Positions 1 through 9,788 of a stretch of DNA of 64,000 nt are shown here, in pieces. Numbering within the stretch: the stretch's first letter is position 1; each line of letters starts with the position of its first letter. The stretch is from CALFCX01 sp041650595. GTDB lineage: Bacteria; Margulisbacteria; WOR-1; JAKLHX01. The position numbers were made by a program, and so were the translations under genes. Location: contig JBAZKW010000002.1 of the NCBI GenBank assembly GCA_041650595.1, forward strand, positions 62,001 through 126,000, read 5' to 3'. The notes below the pieces were generated by a model. It searched no databases. It was given only the letters and a program-made list of their open reading frames with translations, and was not told the origin of the DNA.

Positions 1-962
1 TAATAATGGTAAGGGTTTTCACCCTGGGTGCTCCGAATCCCGCTTATCCGGACTGGAACATTGCAAACGGATTTGGATTTTTGTGGAATCCGGATTTTTC
101 CGCCCTGCTAAGCGCCAGGACCTGGCTCGCGGCGGCCGGCCAGATATTTTTCACGCTTAGTGTGGGAATAGGAGTAATACTCACGTACGCAAGTTATCTT
201 AACAAGGGCGATGACATCGCTCTCTCCGGACTTTCGGCCGCCTCCACTAATGAGCTTGCCGAAGTCGTGCTCGGAGGAAGCATCGTCATTCCACTCGCTT
301 TTGCGTTTTTCGGTCCGGTTGGAATAAAAGCGATAGCAGGAAGCGGCGCATTTGATCTGGGCTTAGTGACAATGCCTCTGATATTTTCGCAGATCTCGCT
401 TGGGGCGCTGTTCTCTTTCCTGTGGTTCTTTCTTTTGTTCCTTGCGGGCATCACCTCTTCCGTATCACTGATAGAGCCGGCAGTTGCATTCGTCAAAGAC
501 GACTTTAAAATGGGGAGAAAAAAATCCGTGACACTGGTCTCAATATTCACTTTTGTGCTCTGCCAGCCGGCTATATTCTTTTTGGGACACGGGGTGGTCA
601 ATGAGCTTGATTTTTGGGGCGGCACCTTCTGCCTCGTATTGTTCGGAACAATAGAGGCGGTCTTGTTTACATGGGCTTTCGGCATAGACAAAGCCTGGGA
701 AGAAATGCACCGGGGCGCCCAGCTTACTATACCTTCGTTTTACAAGTGGATAATTAAATACATAACTCCGACATTCCTTATTATCATTCTTATCTCCTGG
801 TTCTTCCAGGAAGGGATCCCGACAGTGCTTATGGAAGGAGTAGCGCCCGCCAATATACCCTATATTCTGCTTACGCGCGCGGGACTTGTCATGCTATTCG
901 TCGCGTTAGCCTTGCTTGTGAGACACGCGCTAAAAAAGAAAATACCGGAGGCCCAACAATGA
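1..962 (+). CDS. Sodium-dependent transporter of the NSS/SNF family, 5' end missing
   Basis: Sodium-coupled symporter of the neurotransmitter:sodium symporter (LeuT-fold) family in the inner membrane; substrate, probably an amino acid, cannot be told. The reading frame is already open at the window edge, so the ATG at position 6 is internal and roughly the first 190 residues of a ~500-residue protein lie outside. Visible are a run of hydrophobic helices, the family-typical stretch with GQIFFTLSVG followed by TYASYL, and a short basic tail (HALKKKIPEAQQ). The stop overlaps the start of a 35-residue partner gene. Family membership is firm; specificity is unknown. Confidence 0.88.
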   Translation, partial: IMVRVFTLGAPNPAYPDWNIANGFGFLWNPDFSALLSARTWLAAAGQIFFTLSVGIGVILTYASYLNKGDDIALSGLSAASTNELAEVVLGGSIVIPLAFAFFGPVGIKAIAGSGAFDLGLVTMPLIFSQISLGALFSFLWFFLLFLAGITSSVSLIEPAVAFVKDDFKMGRKKSVTLVSIFTFVLCQPAIFFLGHGVVNELDFWGGTFCLVLFGTIEAVLFTWAFGIDKAWEEMHRGAQLTIPSFYKWIIKYITPTFLIIILISWFFQEGIPTVLMEGVAPANIPYILLTRAGLVMLFVALALLVRHALKKKIPEAQQ

Positions 963-1066
963 ACATCTACGGCTGGATATTTATTGTCGCATCCTGGTCG
1001 GTCATAATAGGCCTTACTGCCTTTTGTTTCTACAAGGTCTTTACCGAAAAGGACGAGGAGATCTAA
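959..1066 (+). CDS. Small single-helix partner of the NSS transporter (MetS-like)
   Basis: A 35-residue protein starting MNIYGWIFIVASW, with one transmembrane helix of about 20 residues and a charged tail (FTEKDEEI). The ATG overlaps the TGA of the transporter (ATGA), and a GGAGG Shine-Dalgarno lies about 8 bases before it inside the transporter's last codons. NSS transporters such as MetP of Corynebacterium have tiny membrane subunits (MetS) encoded directly downstream; size, topology and translational coupling match that arrangement. Easily missed by gene callers because of its length. Function as a transporter subunit is inferred from context. Confidence 0.72.
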   Translation: MNIYGWIFIVASWSVIIGLTAFCFYKVFTEKDEEI

Positions 1067-1127
1067 GTCTTTTATTCCCTGGGTTCTCTTGTGATAGTTT
1101 TTTTCGTTTGTTATACTTAAGGGCAGC

Positions 1128-3095
1128 ATGAAGAAAATACTTGCCGCTCTTTTTGTTTTCTTTGGTCTTTTTTCTTTTTCCCACGCAAACATAGAGCCCC
1201 GGCTTATGTCAACGCTCAGCACCCTTTCCCCTTCGGAAGAGATATCGGTCATGGTCTATATGAAAGACAAAGTTGCCATTTCCTCGCTGTCAGGGACCCG
1301 AAAAGACAAAATATCGTCTCTGCAGCGTTTTTCGGAAAAGTCACAGCGCGGAATAGCTGACTTACTGGGAAAAAAGAAGGGCCTCGATAAAAGAGTCGCA
1401 TTCAAACAATTTTGGACCTTCAACGGATTTGCCTTAAGAGCGCCAAAAGAAGTTATCGAAGAGCTTGCCGGACGGGATGATGTTGAAAGGATAGCTCTTA
1501 ACAGTACTCTGTTCCTTCCACCTAGGCCAAAGGAGGTTCTCTCTCCCCTATCCGCACATCCGCTCTCTGCCACGGTCGAGGACAACATAGCTCTTATTAA
1601 AGCCGACAAGGTCTGGGATAATCTCGGCTTCCGCGGAACCGGGGTCAAAGTCGGGATAGCCGACACCGGAGCTCTTTCCACTCACCCCGACCTGTCAGGG
1701 AAAATATCCTTGCAGGCAAGCTTTAACAGCGTCGGGACCCAGATTTCGACTGATGCGCCTGATACGAATGGCCACGGAACACATGTCGCAGGCATCATTG
1801 CCGGAGGCAATGCCTCAGGAAAATACATCGGGGCCGCACCAGAAGCCGATCTGATTATTGCAAAAGTATTCAATGATTCAGGAACTGGAACTTTTGCACA
1901 GGTTGTAGGCGGAATCGAATGGCTTATCACAAATGACGCAAAAATCGTTAATCTTTCTCTCGGATCGGACTCCGTGGGTATCGCTGATACTGATTGGAAA
2001 AACATGGTAGACACATGGGACTCTGTATCAAAAGTGCTTATCGTTGCCGCTATAGGCAACGGCGGCCCTCCCGCTGAAACTACAACCAGTCCCGGAAATG
2101 TCCCAAACGCTTTGGGGATCGGAGCAGTACTGGCCTCTGATGATATTTGGAGCGGTAGCTCCAGAGGCCCCATTTTATGGTCAGGAACCATTTATATAAA
2201 ACCTGATATTTCTGCACCAGGAGTGTCAATAAAGTCCTCATACAATAACGGCGATTACGAGTACATGACCGGTACTTCAATGGCCTGCCCGCACACATCA
2301 GCGGTCGCGGCACTAATGCTGCAGGCAAACCCGACACTTGAAACTTCTACAATAAGGACAATAGTAGAAAATACAGCTTATAGGAAGGATACCGTTTCAT
2401 ATCCCAATAATGACTATGGGGCAGGACGCCTCGACGCGCTTGCAGCTGTTACTGCCGCCGCAGCCAACGATACAACCCCGCCTACGATAGAAACACCATC
2501 ACACACCACTTCTATATTCAAACAAAGCATTACTGTATCGGCAGTAATAACCGATAATTATACGAATGCTCCTACAGCTGTACTGTTCTATAAAAATGAT
2601 ACTCAAGTATGGAAAAACACACCCATGACAAAAGAATCCGCCAGCAACCTATATGACGGAGTGATCCCGGCAGAAGACGTGCTGAGCAATATAGATTACT
2701 ATATCCAAGCAGTTGACGGCGCCGGCAATGTATCCAGGTCCCCTTCGCTCGCCCCTTCCGACACTCACAATATTGAGACCGAGCAGACAACCAGTGTTAT
2801 TCTTTCAGGCCTTCAGACCTGTCCCAACCCTTTTGCGCCCGGCAAAGAAAGCGCGACATTTTTCTATGAATTATCAAAACCTGCGCAGACAACTGTCAGG
2901 ATAATGAATCTCCGCGGGGAAACGGTAAAAGTTATCGATAATAGCGGGACTTTCGGAACAAATTCTTTTACCTGGGACGGAATATTCGAGGACGGCCAGA
3001 TCGCCACTAACGGCGTATATATTTATCAGATCGTCGCAAGAGATATCGAAGGCTCATCGGCTTCCGCAAAAGGGAAAATGATCGTACTTAAATAA
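1128..3095 (+). CDS. Secreted S8 (subtilisin-like) serine protease with C-terminal FlgD-type domain
   Basis: Exported subtilase of 655 residues. Order: signal peptide (about residues 1-20, ending SHA), an I9-like propeptide region (about 30-130), the S8 catalytic domain with Asp179 (ADTG), His216 (NGHGTHVAG) and Ser384 (GTSMACPH), a beta-rich spacer (about 455-555), and a C-terminal FlgD-like immunoglobulin domain (about 560-655) with the CPNPF start and GEFEDG/GVYIY-like ending typical of that fold. Such C-terminal domains in uncultured diderm phyla are often surface-anchoring or sorting modules. A TATACT box ends 10 bases before the ATG. All catalytic residues are intact. Substrate is unknown. 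Confidence 0.93.
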   Translation: MKKILAALFVFFGLFSFSHANIEPRLMSTLSTLSPSEEISVMVYMKDKVAISSLSGTRKDKISSLQRFSEKSQRGIADLLGKKKGLDKRVAFKQFWTFNGFALRAPKEVIEELAGRDDVERIALNSTLFLPPRPKEVLSPLSAHPLSATVEDNIALIKADKVWDNLGFRGTGVKVGIADTGALSTHPDLSGKISLQASFNSVGTQISTDAPDTNGHGTHVAGIIAGGNASGKYIGAAPEADLIIAKVFNDSGTGTFAQVVGGIEWLITNDAKIVNLSLGSDSVGIADTDWKNMVDTWDSVSKVLIVAAIGNGGPPAETTTSPGNVPNALGIGAVLASDDIWSGSSRGPILWSGTIYIKPDISAPGVSIKSSYNNGDYEYMTGTSMACPHTSAVAALMLQANPTLETSTIRTIVENTAYRKDTVSYPNNDYGAGRLDALAAVTAAAANDTTPPTIETPSHTTSIFKQSITVSAVITDNYTNAPTAVLFYKNDTQVWKNTPMTKESASNLYDGVIPAEDVLSNIDYYIQAVDGAGNVSRSPSLAPSDTHNIETEQTTSVILSGLQTCPNPFAPGKESATFFYELSKPAQTTVRIMNLRGETVKVIDNSGTFGTNSFTWDGIFEDGQIATNGVYIYQIVARDIEGSSASAKGKMIVLK

Positions 3096-3100
3096 ACACC

Positions 3101-3204
3101 CTCACCCCTCACCCCTAGCCCCTCTCCCATAGGGAGAGGGGTAATAACATTTGTATCAAAGAAAACCGCCCCCTCTCTTACCAAGAGAGGGGGTTGGGGG
3201 TGAG
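3101..3204. repeat. Two inverted copies of a GC-rich palindromic repeat (CCCCTCTCCC type)
   Basis: The intergenic gap between two convergent genes is filled by two hairpin units in opposite orientation. The first has CCCCTCTCCC paired with GGGAGAGGGG around a short loop, preceded by CTCACCCC; the second has CCCCCTCTCTT paired with AAGAGAGGGGG and ends GGGGGTGAG. A third copy of the same unit lies at about 20484-20525. The hairpins could also end transcription of both flanking genes, but there is no clean T-tract. Confidence 0.7.
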
Positions 3205-3205
3205 T

Positions 3206-6200
3206 TTAGAAGTTTAGCGTTCCCTCAAATGTCATCGCGTTTGCCTTAAAACTGTTTGCCCCGTTAAAATTGTCGCCGTATACCATGGACTTGTAATTGG
3301 CGCTGAGCACCACGCTTGAGAGCACGGGACTTGACTGCGGTATGGTCGAGCTGAAAGAAAGTTCGTTGGTTATCCTTAATATATCAAACTGCGTCACCGC
3401 TCCGGCCTGCACTTCGCCCAGATTTCTTTCCTGGGCCCATGTATACATAAGAGTCCCCCAGTTAAATACCTGAAGCGATGCCGCTGCGTCCCAGTTTTCT
3501 TTGGGAGTTTCGGACTGTTTGAGAATGTCCTTAGTTATTTTCTTGGTAAAGTTCCCCGAAACATTCATTATGGGCAAAGGAGAAAAAGAGACCCCGGTTT
3601 TCGTTGTAATGTTCTGGGTCTCTGTATGGATATTTCCCATCTCATTATTGTTCTTGTAATTTTCCAATATAAAATCCGAATTAAGGGTCATCAGGTTTAG
3701 CGGCCTCAAAGTGATTCCCGCCGTATAACTTTGAGACTGGCTGAGCTGATTTGTTGTGGTTTCCACAGTTCCTGCCACGGCCGTTGTATCCCTGTTCTGA
3801 TTGTTGAGTGTGGTCCCCAGGCGCAGGAAAGAGAACGGAGCAAAATTGACCGAAACAGTACTGTTTACTCCGTTGTTCCGGGCGCCGCTTTCCTGAAGGG
3901 AGCGGTCATCAGAATTCGAATAATTCAACGACAGATTTGAAAACGGGGCATACCTTATTGAATACTGGTTCCTTTCGGTAACAGGGTTTTGTTTTCCTTC
4001 CTGCACGGTCAACGTTTCATTCCTGCTCTTGTCAAGAGAAGTGGAAATGTTCGCAGTAGGGTCCAGCACGACATTTATTGACTGGTTTCTTGTGCTGTTC
4101 GAAGTAGAATTGACAATATCTTTCTGCTCGTGCGTTATTATTTTGCCTCTCGCCGAGAAGTTCCGCAGGCTCCAGAACTTGAGGTCCCAAAAAGCGTCAT
4201 AAGTGTAATCCCTGGATATCGAGTGCGCGGAAATCCCTTCCGGAGAAGAAGAAAGGGGCTCGCTCACCTGATAATCCAGGCCCAAAGTGATCCTGTCGGT
4301 CAAATTAAGCGTATTTCCCGTACTGAAATAATTGATCTGAGTCGCCGTATCATTCAGATAATTTTTTGTCTCGTTCTTGGAAAAATTGTTTCTATTCGTT
4401 AATTTTGAGCCGAAGATATTCATCTGTTTGGGATTTAGCGAACCTGACAATACGTTTGATATTGTATTGACCGAGTGCGCCGAAGCTCCGGGAACAATGT
4501 CATCTATAGACTTATAATTCCTGTATGCCAGTGAGGCATCCGCAAGCCCAAATGTATTAAAGTTCAGGGCTGCATTCCTGTCTGTGCTCCAGGTATAGAA
4601 CCCTTTGCTTGAACCGATCTGGTTTTTAGTCTCCAAAAGACTTCCTGTAGCGCCGAAAAAGCCCTGCGGAGAATATGCTAGATTGAGTCCCTTTTGCTGG
4701 CTGCCCGAGCCGATATTGGTCGACTCAAAAGGAGAAAATTCAGGCTCTATTTCTTTGAAGACCCCGCTTACGAGAAGGGCATCTGTCGGCTTGACGGAGC
4801 CCCCCATCCTAAAGGCCTTGCCGCTCCTTACATCCGTGGAAGTAGCGATCCCGCTCGTTGACTGGTAGCTGTACTGGATACTTACAGAGTCGGAAGGCGT
4901 TAGTGTAAGGTAGTAGAAAGTGATCTGGCCGGTAGAATAATTCATGAAATAGTCTATGTCTTTGTTCTGTTGAAACCCGTTGACATAGACTTTTTCGGTC
5001 CCTTCTAAAATACTTGTTTTGGTAAGCTGGTACGGGCCCCGGGTATTGTTCCCCACAAAAGTATCCTGGGTAGATTCTGTTATATTCGGCTGGTCGGTCC
5101 TGCTCATACCGAAAGCAGCATCCAAGGACGCTTTATCGGCAAATTTTACGGCGGTTGTCACGCCAAAAGCATCGTGATTGAGATCGCTGTCCTGGAACGA
5201 TCCGCTTGACGGTACAGAATAGAAGATTATCTCAAATTTTTTCTCTATTGGAAAAGGTTCGTTGAACGTGATGTACGGAATATACGGATAGTTGTAGTTT
5301 AGCTTATACTTACCGTCAAGGGTGTCTTTTCTGCTGTTTTTCGGATATGTCTCTACAACGGAAGAGCCTTCTGCCCGGACCAAAATAGCCGTATCGCTTC
5401 CGGGCACGACCTGTGCCATGTTAGTGATATAGTATGGCCCTTGAGAGCCGTTGCCGGAACCGGTATATTTGTTATAAATGCTTTTTTTGTAAGTGTACAC
5501 TACCGCAATGTCAGCAGTCGCTTCTATGGATGTATTGAACTTTAAAGTGCCAGTGGCAAATCCATCCGTCGGATCTGCAACGTCCGTAATATAAGGCAAG
5601 GTTAGTGTTTGAGCATCTGAAGTCGGGACATAGAAATCAGTGTAATCCACTCCGTTCACCCTCACCGTTATCGTTTGTGTACTGTCAAGCGGAAAATGCT
5701 TCAAATTAAGCAGGTCGCCGGTAATTTCGCTTCCCTTGCGATTTTCTATTATAGTGGCCGTGGCAGAGCCGGCGCCCTTTTTGGCAGTTTCTTTTAGATA
5801 AGTACTTCCTATTTTGAATGAATTGCCGCTGCTTGCCGGCATATTTGTAACCGTTTTTATTGCATTGTATTTGATAGAGATAGATGATGAAGGAGCTATC
5901 TTTGTGTTAAAAGTGATTTTTCCTGCCGTATAATCCATTGTATAATCAAGGTCCGCGAAATGCTCTTTTCCGTTCACAAACACTTTTTCCGAACCGGGCA
6001 CAACTCTGTCTCGTTTTAGCGTATACGGTCCCCTGCTGTCTATTCCTGCAACTTCCTCGGACAGAGAAACAGTATCATAATAGCTATAAGAGACTTTGAG
6101 AGGGTTGCTTTCGGAAGGCTCTGTATCCGTAAACAGCACAAGGGTCCCATCATTGTAATTTAGAGAGTATTCTTCCAGCTTTTTTAATTGCACTCCGTTG

Positions 6201-7132
6201 AGTGTAACTGTTTCAGAAAAATCGACCAGCGGTTTGTTTTTCAAACGGAAAACACCGGAAGATGCGCCTTGAAGTTCCGCTTCAACTGTTATAGACACAT
6301 CAGGAAAAACTTCTGTCGCTTCATTTGAAGGGACCGTTATAATAGGGGTTGGTACCGAATCAAACAAGAAGCGGTTCATCGACGTGGAACCTGATATGCC
6401 AAAAAATTCCCTCTTAGATACAGTCGGAAAAAACAGGTCTATGATGTTCGTGTATTCATAAGTATACGTATAATTGTCCGTGGGCAGTAATATGTTCGTA
6501 AAAGTTATCTTGCCTTCGAAGTAGTCGATCGTATAATCCACCCCTCTTATTTTAGGCACTTCGTTGATCCATATTTTTTCCGAACCTTCCAGAATTGAGC
6601 CGCGCCCCAGGCTGTAAGGCCCCCTAGTATTGTTGCCGACACCGGAGGTCAGGGTCTGATTGTAGCTCTTTGATTTAGTTGAAGGTACTATTTTTACGGT
6701 TGTGGAGTCGTCCTTGTAGTCAAGCATAACGCCGTCCAAATATTTGTTGGCAGAGATAAATTCGTTCTCAGCAAAATTTGCCGAAAATTCGCCGAAGTTG
6801 AGCTCGAAATTATCGTATTTTACCTTTACATTGGATTTTTGGGGTGTTTCCGGCTCTTGTTCTATGTCATAGGATACGGAAAGCCGTTCGTTGATCCTAC
6901 TCTCGATCTTTAATGAAAGCCTCTCTTCCCAGGGTCCGCTGGAAGTAGTGCTGGATATCCAGCCAAGCTGTGTCTGGGCAAGATAATAGCTTGATGAGGG
7001 AACAACCGACATCTTTTGGAATTTCCATTTTTTGAAGCCTGAAATATCAAATTGAGGATAGGACTGGGCAAACACAAAGTTTGGTAGTACATTGATTAGT
7101 ATTAATAAAGATGCAAGAATCCGTTTCGACAT
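3206..7132 (-). CDS. Large outer-membrane protein with four repeated beta domains and C-terminal barrel
   Basis: A 1308-residue exported protein of unrecognised function. It has a signal peptide (residues 1-22, ending VFAQ), then at least four copies of a roughly 60-residue unit of pattern RGPY.L...I(L/V)(E/P)GSEK(V/I)(F/W/Y)(V/I)N..., DY.(I/M)(D/N)Y..G.ITF, the third degenerate. The last ~500 residues are alternating hydrophobic/polar strands rich in Asn, Ser and Thr ending in Phe, as in outer-membrane beta barrels. Similar repeat units occur in very large surface proteins of poorly studied diderm phyla. An extended -10 box lies 7 bases before the ATG and no Shine-Dalgarno is visible. Inferred role: surface or translocation-associated barrel; no enzyme motif seen. 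Confidence 0.85.
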   Translation of the reverse strand: MSKRILASLLILINVLPNFVFAQSYPQFDISGFKKWKFQKMSVVPSSSYYLAQTQLGWISSTTSSGPWEERLSLKIESRINERLSVSYDIEQEPETPQKSNVKVKYDNFELNFGEFSANFAENEFISANKYLDGVMLDYKDDSTTVKIVPSTKSKSYNQTLTSGVGNNTRGPYSLGRGSILEGSEKIWINEVPKIRGVDYTIDYFEGKITFTNILLPTDNYTYTYEYTNIIDLFFPTVSKREFFGISGSTSMNRFLFDSVPTPIITVPSNEATEVFPDVSITVEAELQGASSGVFRLKNKPLVDFSETVTLNGVQLKKLEEYSLNYNDGTLVLFTDTEPSESNPLKVSYSYYDTVSLSEEVAGIDSRGPYTLKRDRVVPGSEKVFVNGKEHFADLDYTMDYTAGKITFNTKIAPSSSISIKYNAIKTVTNMPASSGNSFKIGSTYLKETAKKGAGSATATIIENRKGSEITGDLLNLKHFPLDSTQTITVRVNGVDYTDFYVPTSDAQTLTLPYITDVADPTDGFATGTLKFNTSIEATADIAVVYTYKKSIYNKYTGSGNGSQGPYYITNMAQVVPGSDTAILVRAEGSSVVETYPKNSRKDTLDGKYKLNYNYPYIPYITFNEPFPIEKKFEIIFYSVPSSGSFQDSDLNHDAFGVTTAVKFADKASLDAAFGMSRTDQPNITESTQDTFVGNNTRGPYQLTKTSILEGTEKVYVNGFQQNKDIDYFMNYSTGQITFYYLTLTPSDSVSIQYSYQSTSGIATSTDVRSGKAFRMGGSVKPTDALLVSGVFKEIEPEFSPFESTNIGSGSQQKGLNLAYSPQGFFGATGSLLETKNQIGSSKGFYTWSTDRNAALNFNTFGLADASLAYRNYKSIDDIVPGASAHSVNTISNVLSGSLNPKQMNIFGSKLTNRNNFSKNETKNYLNDTATQINYFSTGNTLNLTDRITLGLDYQVSEPLSSSPEGISAHSISRDYTYDAFWDLKFWSLRNFSARGKIITHEQKDIVNSTSNSTRNQSINVVLDPTANISTSLDKSRNETLTVQEGKQNPVTERNQYSIRYAPFSNLSLNYSNSDDRSLQESGARNNGVNSTVSVNFAPFSFLRLGTTLNNQNRDTTAVAGTVETTTNQLSQSQSYTAGITLRPLNLMTLNSDFILENYKNNNEMGNIHTETQNITTKTGVSFSPLPIMNVSGNFTKKITKDILKQSETPKENWDAAASLQVFNWGTLMYTWAQERNLGEVQAGAVTQFDILRITNELSFSSTIPQSSPVLSSVVLSANYKSMVYGDNFNGANSFKANAMTFEGTLNF

Positions 7133-7139
7133 TTTGATA

Positions 7140-7169
7140 ATTGTAGCAAGTTTTGTCTACCATAATCAA
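7140..7169 (-). promoter_or_regulatory. Extended -10 promoter of the large outer-membrane protein gene
   Basis: On the minus strand TTGATT, an 18-base spacer and TACAAT, the latter preceded by TGC (extended -10). Only 7 bases separate the -10 box from the ATG at 7132, so transcription should begin at or next to the start codon. Confidence 0.55.
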
Positions 7170-7294
7170 CCTAAGCACACAATGAAAAGCCAATTTGTTA
7201 TAATTTAGCCAAAATATTAGGGAGATCCAAAAAGCATGCAAGTTTATTATCTGTTCCTACGATTAAGAAGTGGACGGGAAAGAAGGTAGTATTT

Positions 7295-7483
7295 ATGGCA
7301 GACACAAATGCAAGTAGCAGTATTTCACGTGGCAATTATATCGACGCTGCTTCGTTGCGGCACGGGGACAATAAATATAACCAATATATGGCAGCAGTAA
7401 ATCCTCAAGACGACAAGATCAAACTGGCCGTCATGCGTGATAACGATCAGACAAAAGGTGGAAATGTTTTTGAGATAGTTTAA
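7295..7483 (+). CDS. Small protein of unknown function (62 residues)
   Basis: I do not recognise this protein. It starts MADTNASSSISRGNY and ends GGNVFEIV, is polar throughout and has no signal peptide or membrane helix. A purine-rich site (GAAAGAAGG) about 8 bases upstream could serve as ribosome binding site. It converges on the sensor kinase gene, and the two stop codons share the bases TTAA at 7480-7483. A TATAAT box at 7199-7204 could drive it with a ~85-base leader. The leader also holds a possible 17-codon ORF (ATG at 7236). Real but unassigned, with moderate confidence. Confidence 0.5.
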   Translation: MADTNASSSISRGNYIDAASLRHGDNKYNQYMAAVNPQDDKIKLAVMRDNDQTKGGNVFEIV

Positions 7484-9711
7484 CCTTCACTACCTTTTTG
7501 AGCTTCTTCAATTTGTTCAGTGGGTGGGAGCATTATGATAAAAGTTGTCCCTTTTCCAAGCTGACTTCTTAGTTTAATGGAGCCCTTGTGATCTTCTATT
7601 ATCCTCAACGTAATCGGCAATCCCATTCCCGTACCGGATTCTTTTGTCGTAAAAAATGGATCGAACATATTCTTCATGTTTTCTTCAGATATCCCCGGAC
7701 CGGAATCGGTTATCTCAACAAACACCATCGGGATTTTCTGGCCGGGAGTATTGTCTTCGCGCCGCGGAGAATTTAGAAATACACCTCTGGTGATCTTTCC
7801 AAGCTGTATCACATGTCCGATATCTGTTTTTATGATCAACTCCCCTCCCTCTTTTATCGCCTGTATCGCGTTCATGATTATGTTAAGAAATGCCTGGGAT
7901 AACTGACTGGGATCGCCGTAAATTTTGGGGGTTTTGACAAATTTTGTGCTTACTCGTATATTGTTCTTTTTTATCTGATTATCTACCAGGTCCAGCACTT
8001 CATCAAGCACTGTTTCGACATTTATCGGTTTAAATTCCGGTTTTGAAGGACGCCCGAATTTGAGCAGATTTTCGGCGATCTTATTTATTTTGTCTATTTC
8101 CGGCGGTATTATCGAAATAAATTTTTCCCTGAACTCTTTATCTTCCCATTTTAGCGGGAGAAGCTGGGTAAATGTGCGCAGCGCCACAAGCGGATTTTTT
8201 ATCTCATGCGCCATGCCTGCGGCCATGGTACCCAAAGCGGCAAGCTTTTCGGAAGCGATAAGATGGTCTTGGCTCTCTTTCAGTTCGGCAGTCATCATAT
8301 TGAATTCTTTTGCCAAATGGCCTATCTCATCAATGGAATTCACGGGAATACTGTAATTAAAATTCCCTTTTCTTACAGCTTCGGTCACCGCAACGATAGA
8401 ACGGATGCGATCCTCTATATTTTTCGAGAAAAATCCGCCGACGATCACGGCGATCATTACTCCTACGATAAACACGATGAGGGTGTTCGTTTCCATTTTT
8501 CTTATGTCCGAATAAGCAACTTCTATCGGCCTGGCAACAACTATCTGCCATCCATGTATGTTCGCCGGACCAAAGGCCCCTACCATTTTGCCAACGTTTT
8601 TAACCATGAATTCTCCGCCCGAAATATTGTCCTCAATCTGAGTGGCTCTTTCAGAGATCAAATAATACTCAATATTTGGTTTTTTAGGGTCCGAGAACAC
8701 GACAATCTTGCCGGCCGGATCAATGATATAGACTTTCCTGCCTTGTTTTTCTCCGATGTCGGACAAAAATGCTTGCATAGAATCTTTCAATTCTTTGAGA
8801 GAATTCGTTTGCCCGGAATATATCTTTGTCATCTGTTTGATAGAAAAGACGATCCGGCGATCGGATTCTATTAGTTCTTTTGTGATAGCTCTTTTTGATA
8901 TGGCGTTTGTTACAAGCGCAGTCATCTCAACCGTTATTATGATGAGAATGACCAGCATTGAAACCATCTTGAGCAATATGCTTGAGCGCACGAAGCTCAA
9001 AGGAGTTAAGGCTATGTCATCATCCGGCAAAATAATGCTGCTGATAGACAATCCCGATAGTGATATGAAAAGCACAATCCATAGGATAAGAAGAGTGGTT
9101 TCATATCCCGTGAAAAGGAATATGATCGCGGGCACAAAGCTTGCGACCATGATAAAGGCAGACCAGAAAGCCATCAAATTAAGCCTTTTTACTTTTTCAT
9201 CGTCTGTTTTGAGCAAAACGATCAGTGAATAAACCGCAAATATCGCCCAAGACAGGTCCCATAGCCCTATAACAGCCACGAATAATGGGCCGCTCAGTAC
9301 GGCGGGGTTGAGCATCCCATTTTCCATAGCCGCACGCATAGGCAGTAAATAACATGCACACGCAGCAATAAAGCTAGCAAATATGAACGGATAAAAATAC
9401 TTCCTCATATTTGGCGGCTGCTTAATGGCGACAAAAGCGATCACAAAAATAGATCCTAAAGCGAGCATGGATGTGGTAAAGCGTTGTATAAACAGCAATA
9501 GACTTTCGTTTGGCCCGTAGTTTGATATAAGTCTGGACGATGTCATCCCGACAACAAACAAACCGAACATGAGGAATATGAACGACAGAATAAGATCTGA
9601 TTTTTCACGGGTTTGCCCGTGTCTGCTATTAAAGACAAACCACATTGTAAAGCACACGCCCGCAGTCAGTATCTCGGCAAATATATTTATAGTGGTTATT
9701 GTCGTAAGCAT
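7480..9711 (-). CDS. Membrane sensor histidine kinase (7TM-like, Cache, HAMP, HisKA, HATPase)
   Basis: A 743-residue two-component sensor kinase. The N-terminal ~230 residues contain about seven hydrophobic helices; then come a further membrane helix, an extracytoplasmic Cache-like segment (about 275-390, including VYIIDPAGKIVVFSD), a helix, a HAMP linker (about 420-475), a HisKA domain with His502 in GMAHEIKNPL, and a HATPase_c domain with the N box (NIIMNAIQAI), G1 (DSGPGI) and G2 (GTGMGL) motifs. No response regulator is adjacent, so it is an orphan here. A TATAAT box precedes the ATG by 16 bases. All catalytic motifs are intact; the ligand is unknown. Confidence 0.92.
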   Translation of the reverse strand: MLTTITTINIFAEILTAGVCFTMWFVFNSRHGQTREKSDLILSFIFLMFGLFVVGMTSSRLISNYGPNESLLLFIQRFTTSMLALGSIFVIAFVAIKQPPNMRKYFYPFIFASFIAACACYLLPMRAAMENGMLNPAVLSGPLFVAVIGLWDLSWAIFAVYSLIVLLKTDDEKVKRLNLMAFWSAFIMVASFVPAIIFLFTGYETTLLILWIVLFISLSGLSISSIILPDDDIALTPLSFVRSSILLKMVSMLVILIIITVEMTALVTNAISKRAITKELIESDRRIVFSIKQMTKIYSGQTNSLKELKDSMQAFLSDIGEKQGRKVYIIDPAGKIVVFSDPKKPNIEYYLISERATQIEDNISGGEFMVKNVGKMVGAFGPANIHGWQIVVARPIEVAYSDIRKMETNTLIVFIVGVMIAVIVGGFFSKNIEDRIRSIVAVTEAVRKGNFNYSIPVNSIDEIGHLAKEFNMMTAELKESQDHLIASEKLAALGTMAAGMAHEIKNPLVALRTFTQLLPLKWEDKEFREKFISIIPPEIDKINKIAENLLKFGRPSKPEFKPINVETVLDEVLDLVDNQIKKNNIRVSTKFVKTPKIYGDPSQLSQAFLNIIMNAIQAIKEGGELIIKTDIGHVIQLGKITRGVFLNSPRREDNTPGQKIPMVFVEITDSGPGISEENMKNMFDPFFTTKESGTGMGLPITLRIIEDHKGSIKLRSQLGKGTTFIIMLPPTEQIEEAQKGSEG

Positions 9712-9788
9712 CGTACTTTACTCAAGAATTATATCATGAAAGCCTATATGTTATAATCAGTTTTAAGAGGAAGAATTGGGGATAAAAA

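Noticed and set aside
3101..3204. CRISPR array
   Set aside because: Only two inverted hairpin units with no regular spacers and no cas genes; no CRISPR seen anywhere in the window.
7236..7289. A 17-codon leader ORF before the small gene at 7295
   Set aside because: GGGAG is 11 bases away and nothing else supports translation; mentioned only as a possibility.
8206..8874. A 222-codon open frame on the plus strand
   Set aside because: Antisense to the sensor kinase, whose catalytic motifs lie in the opposite frame; composition is unlike a real protein.
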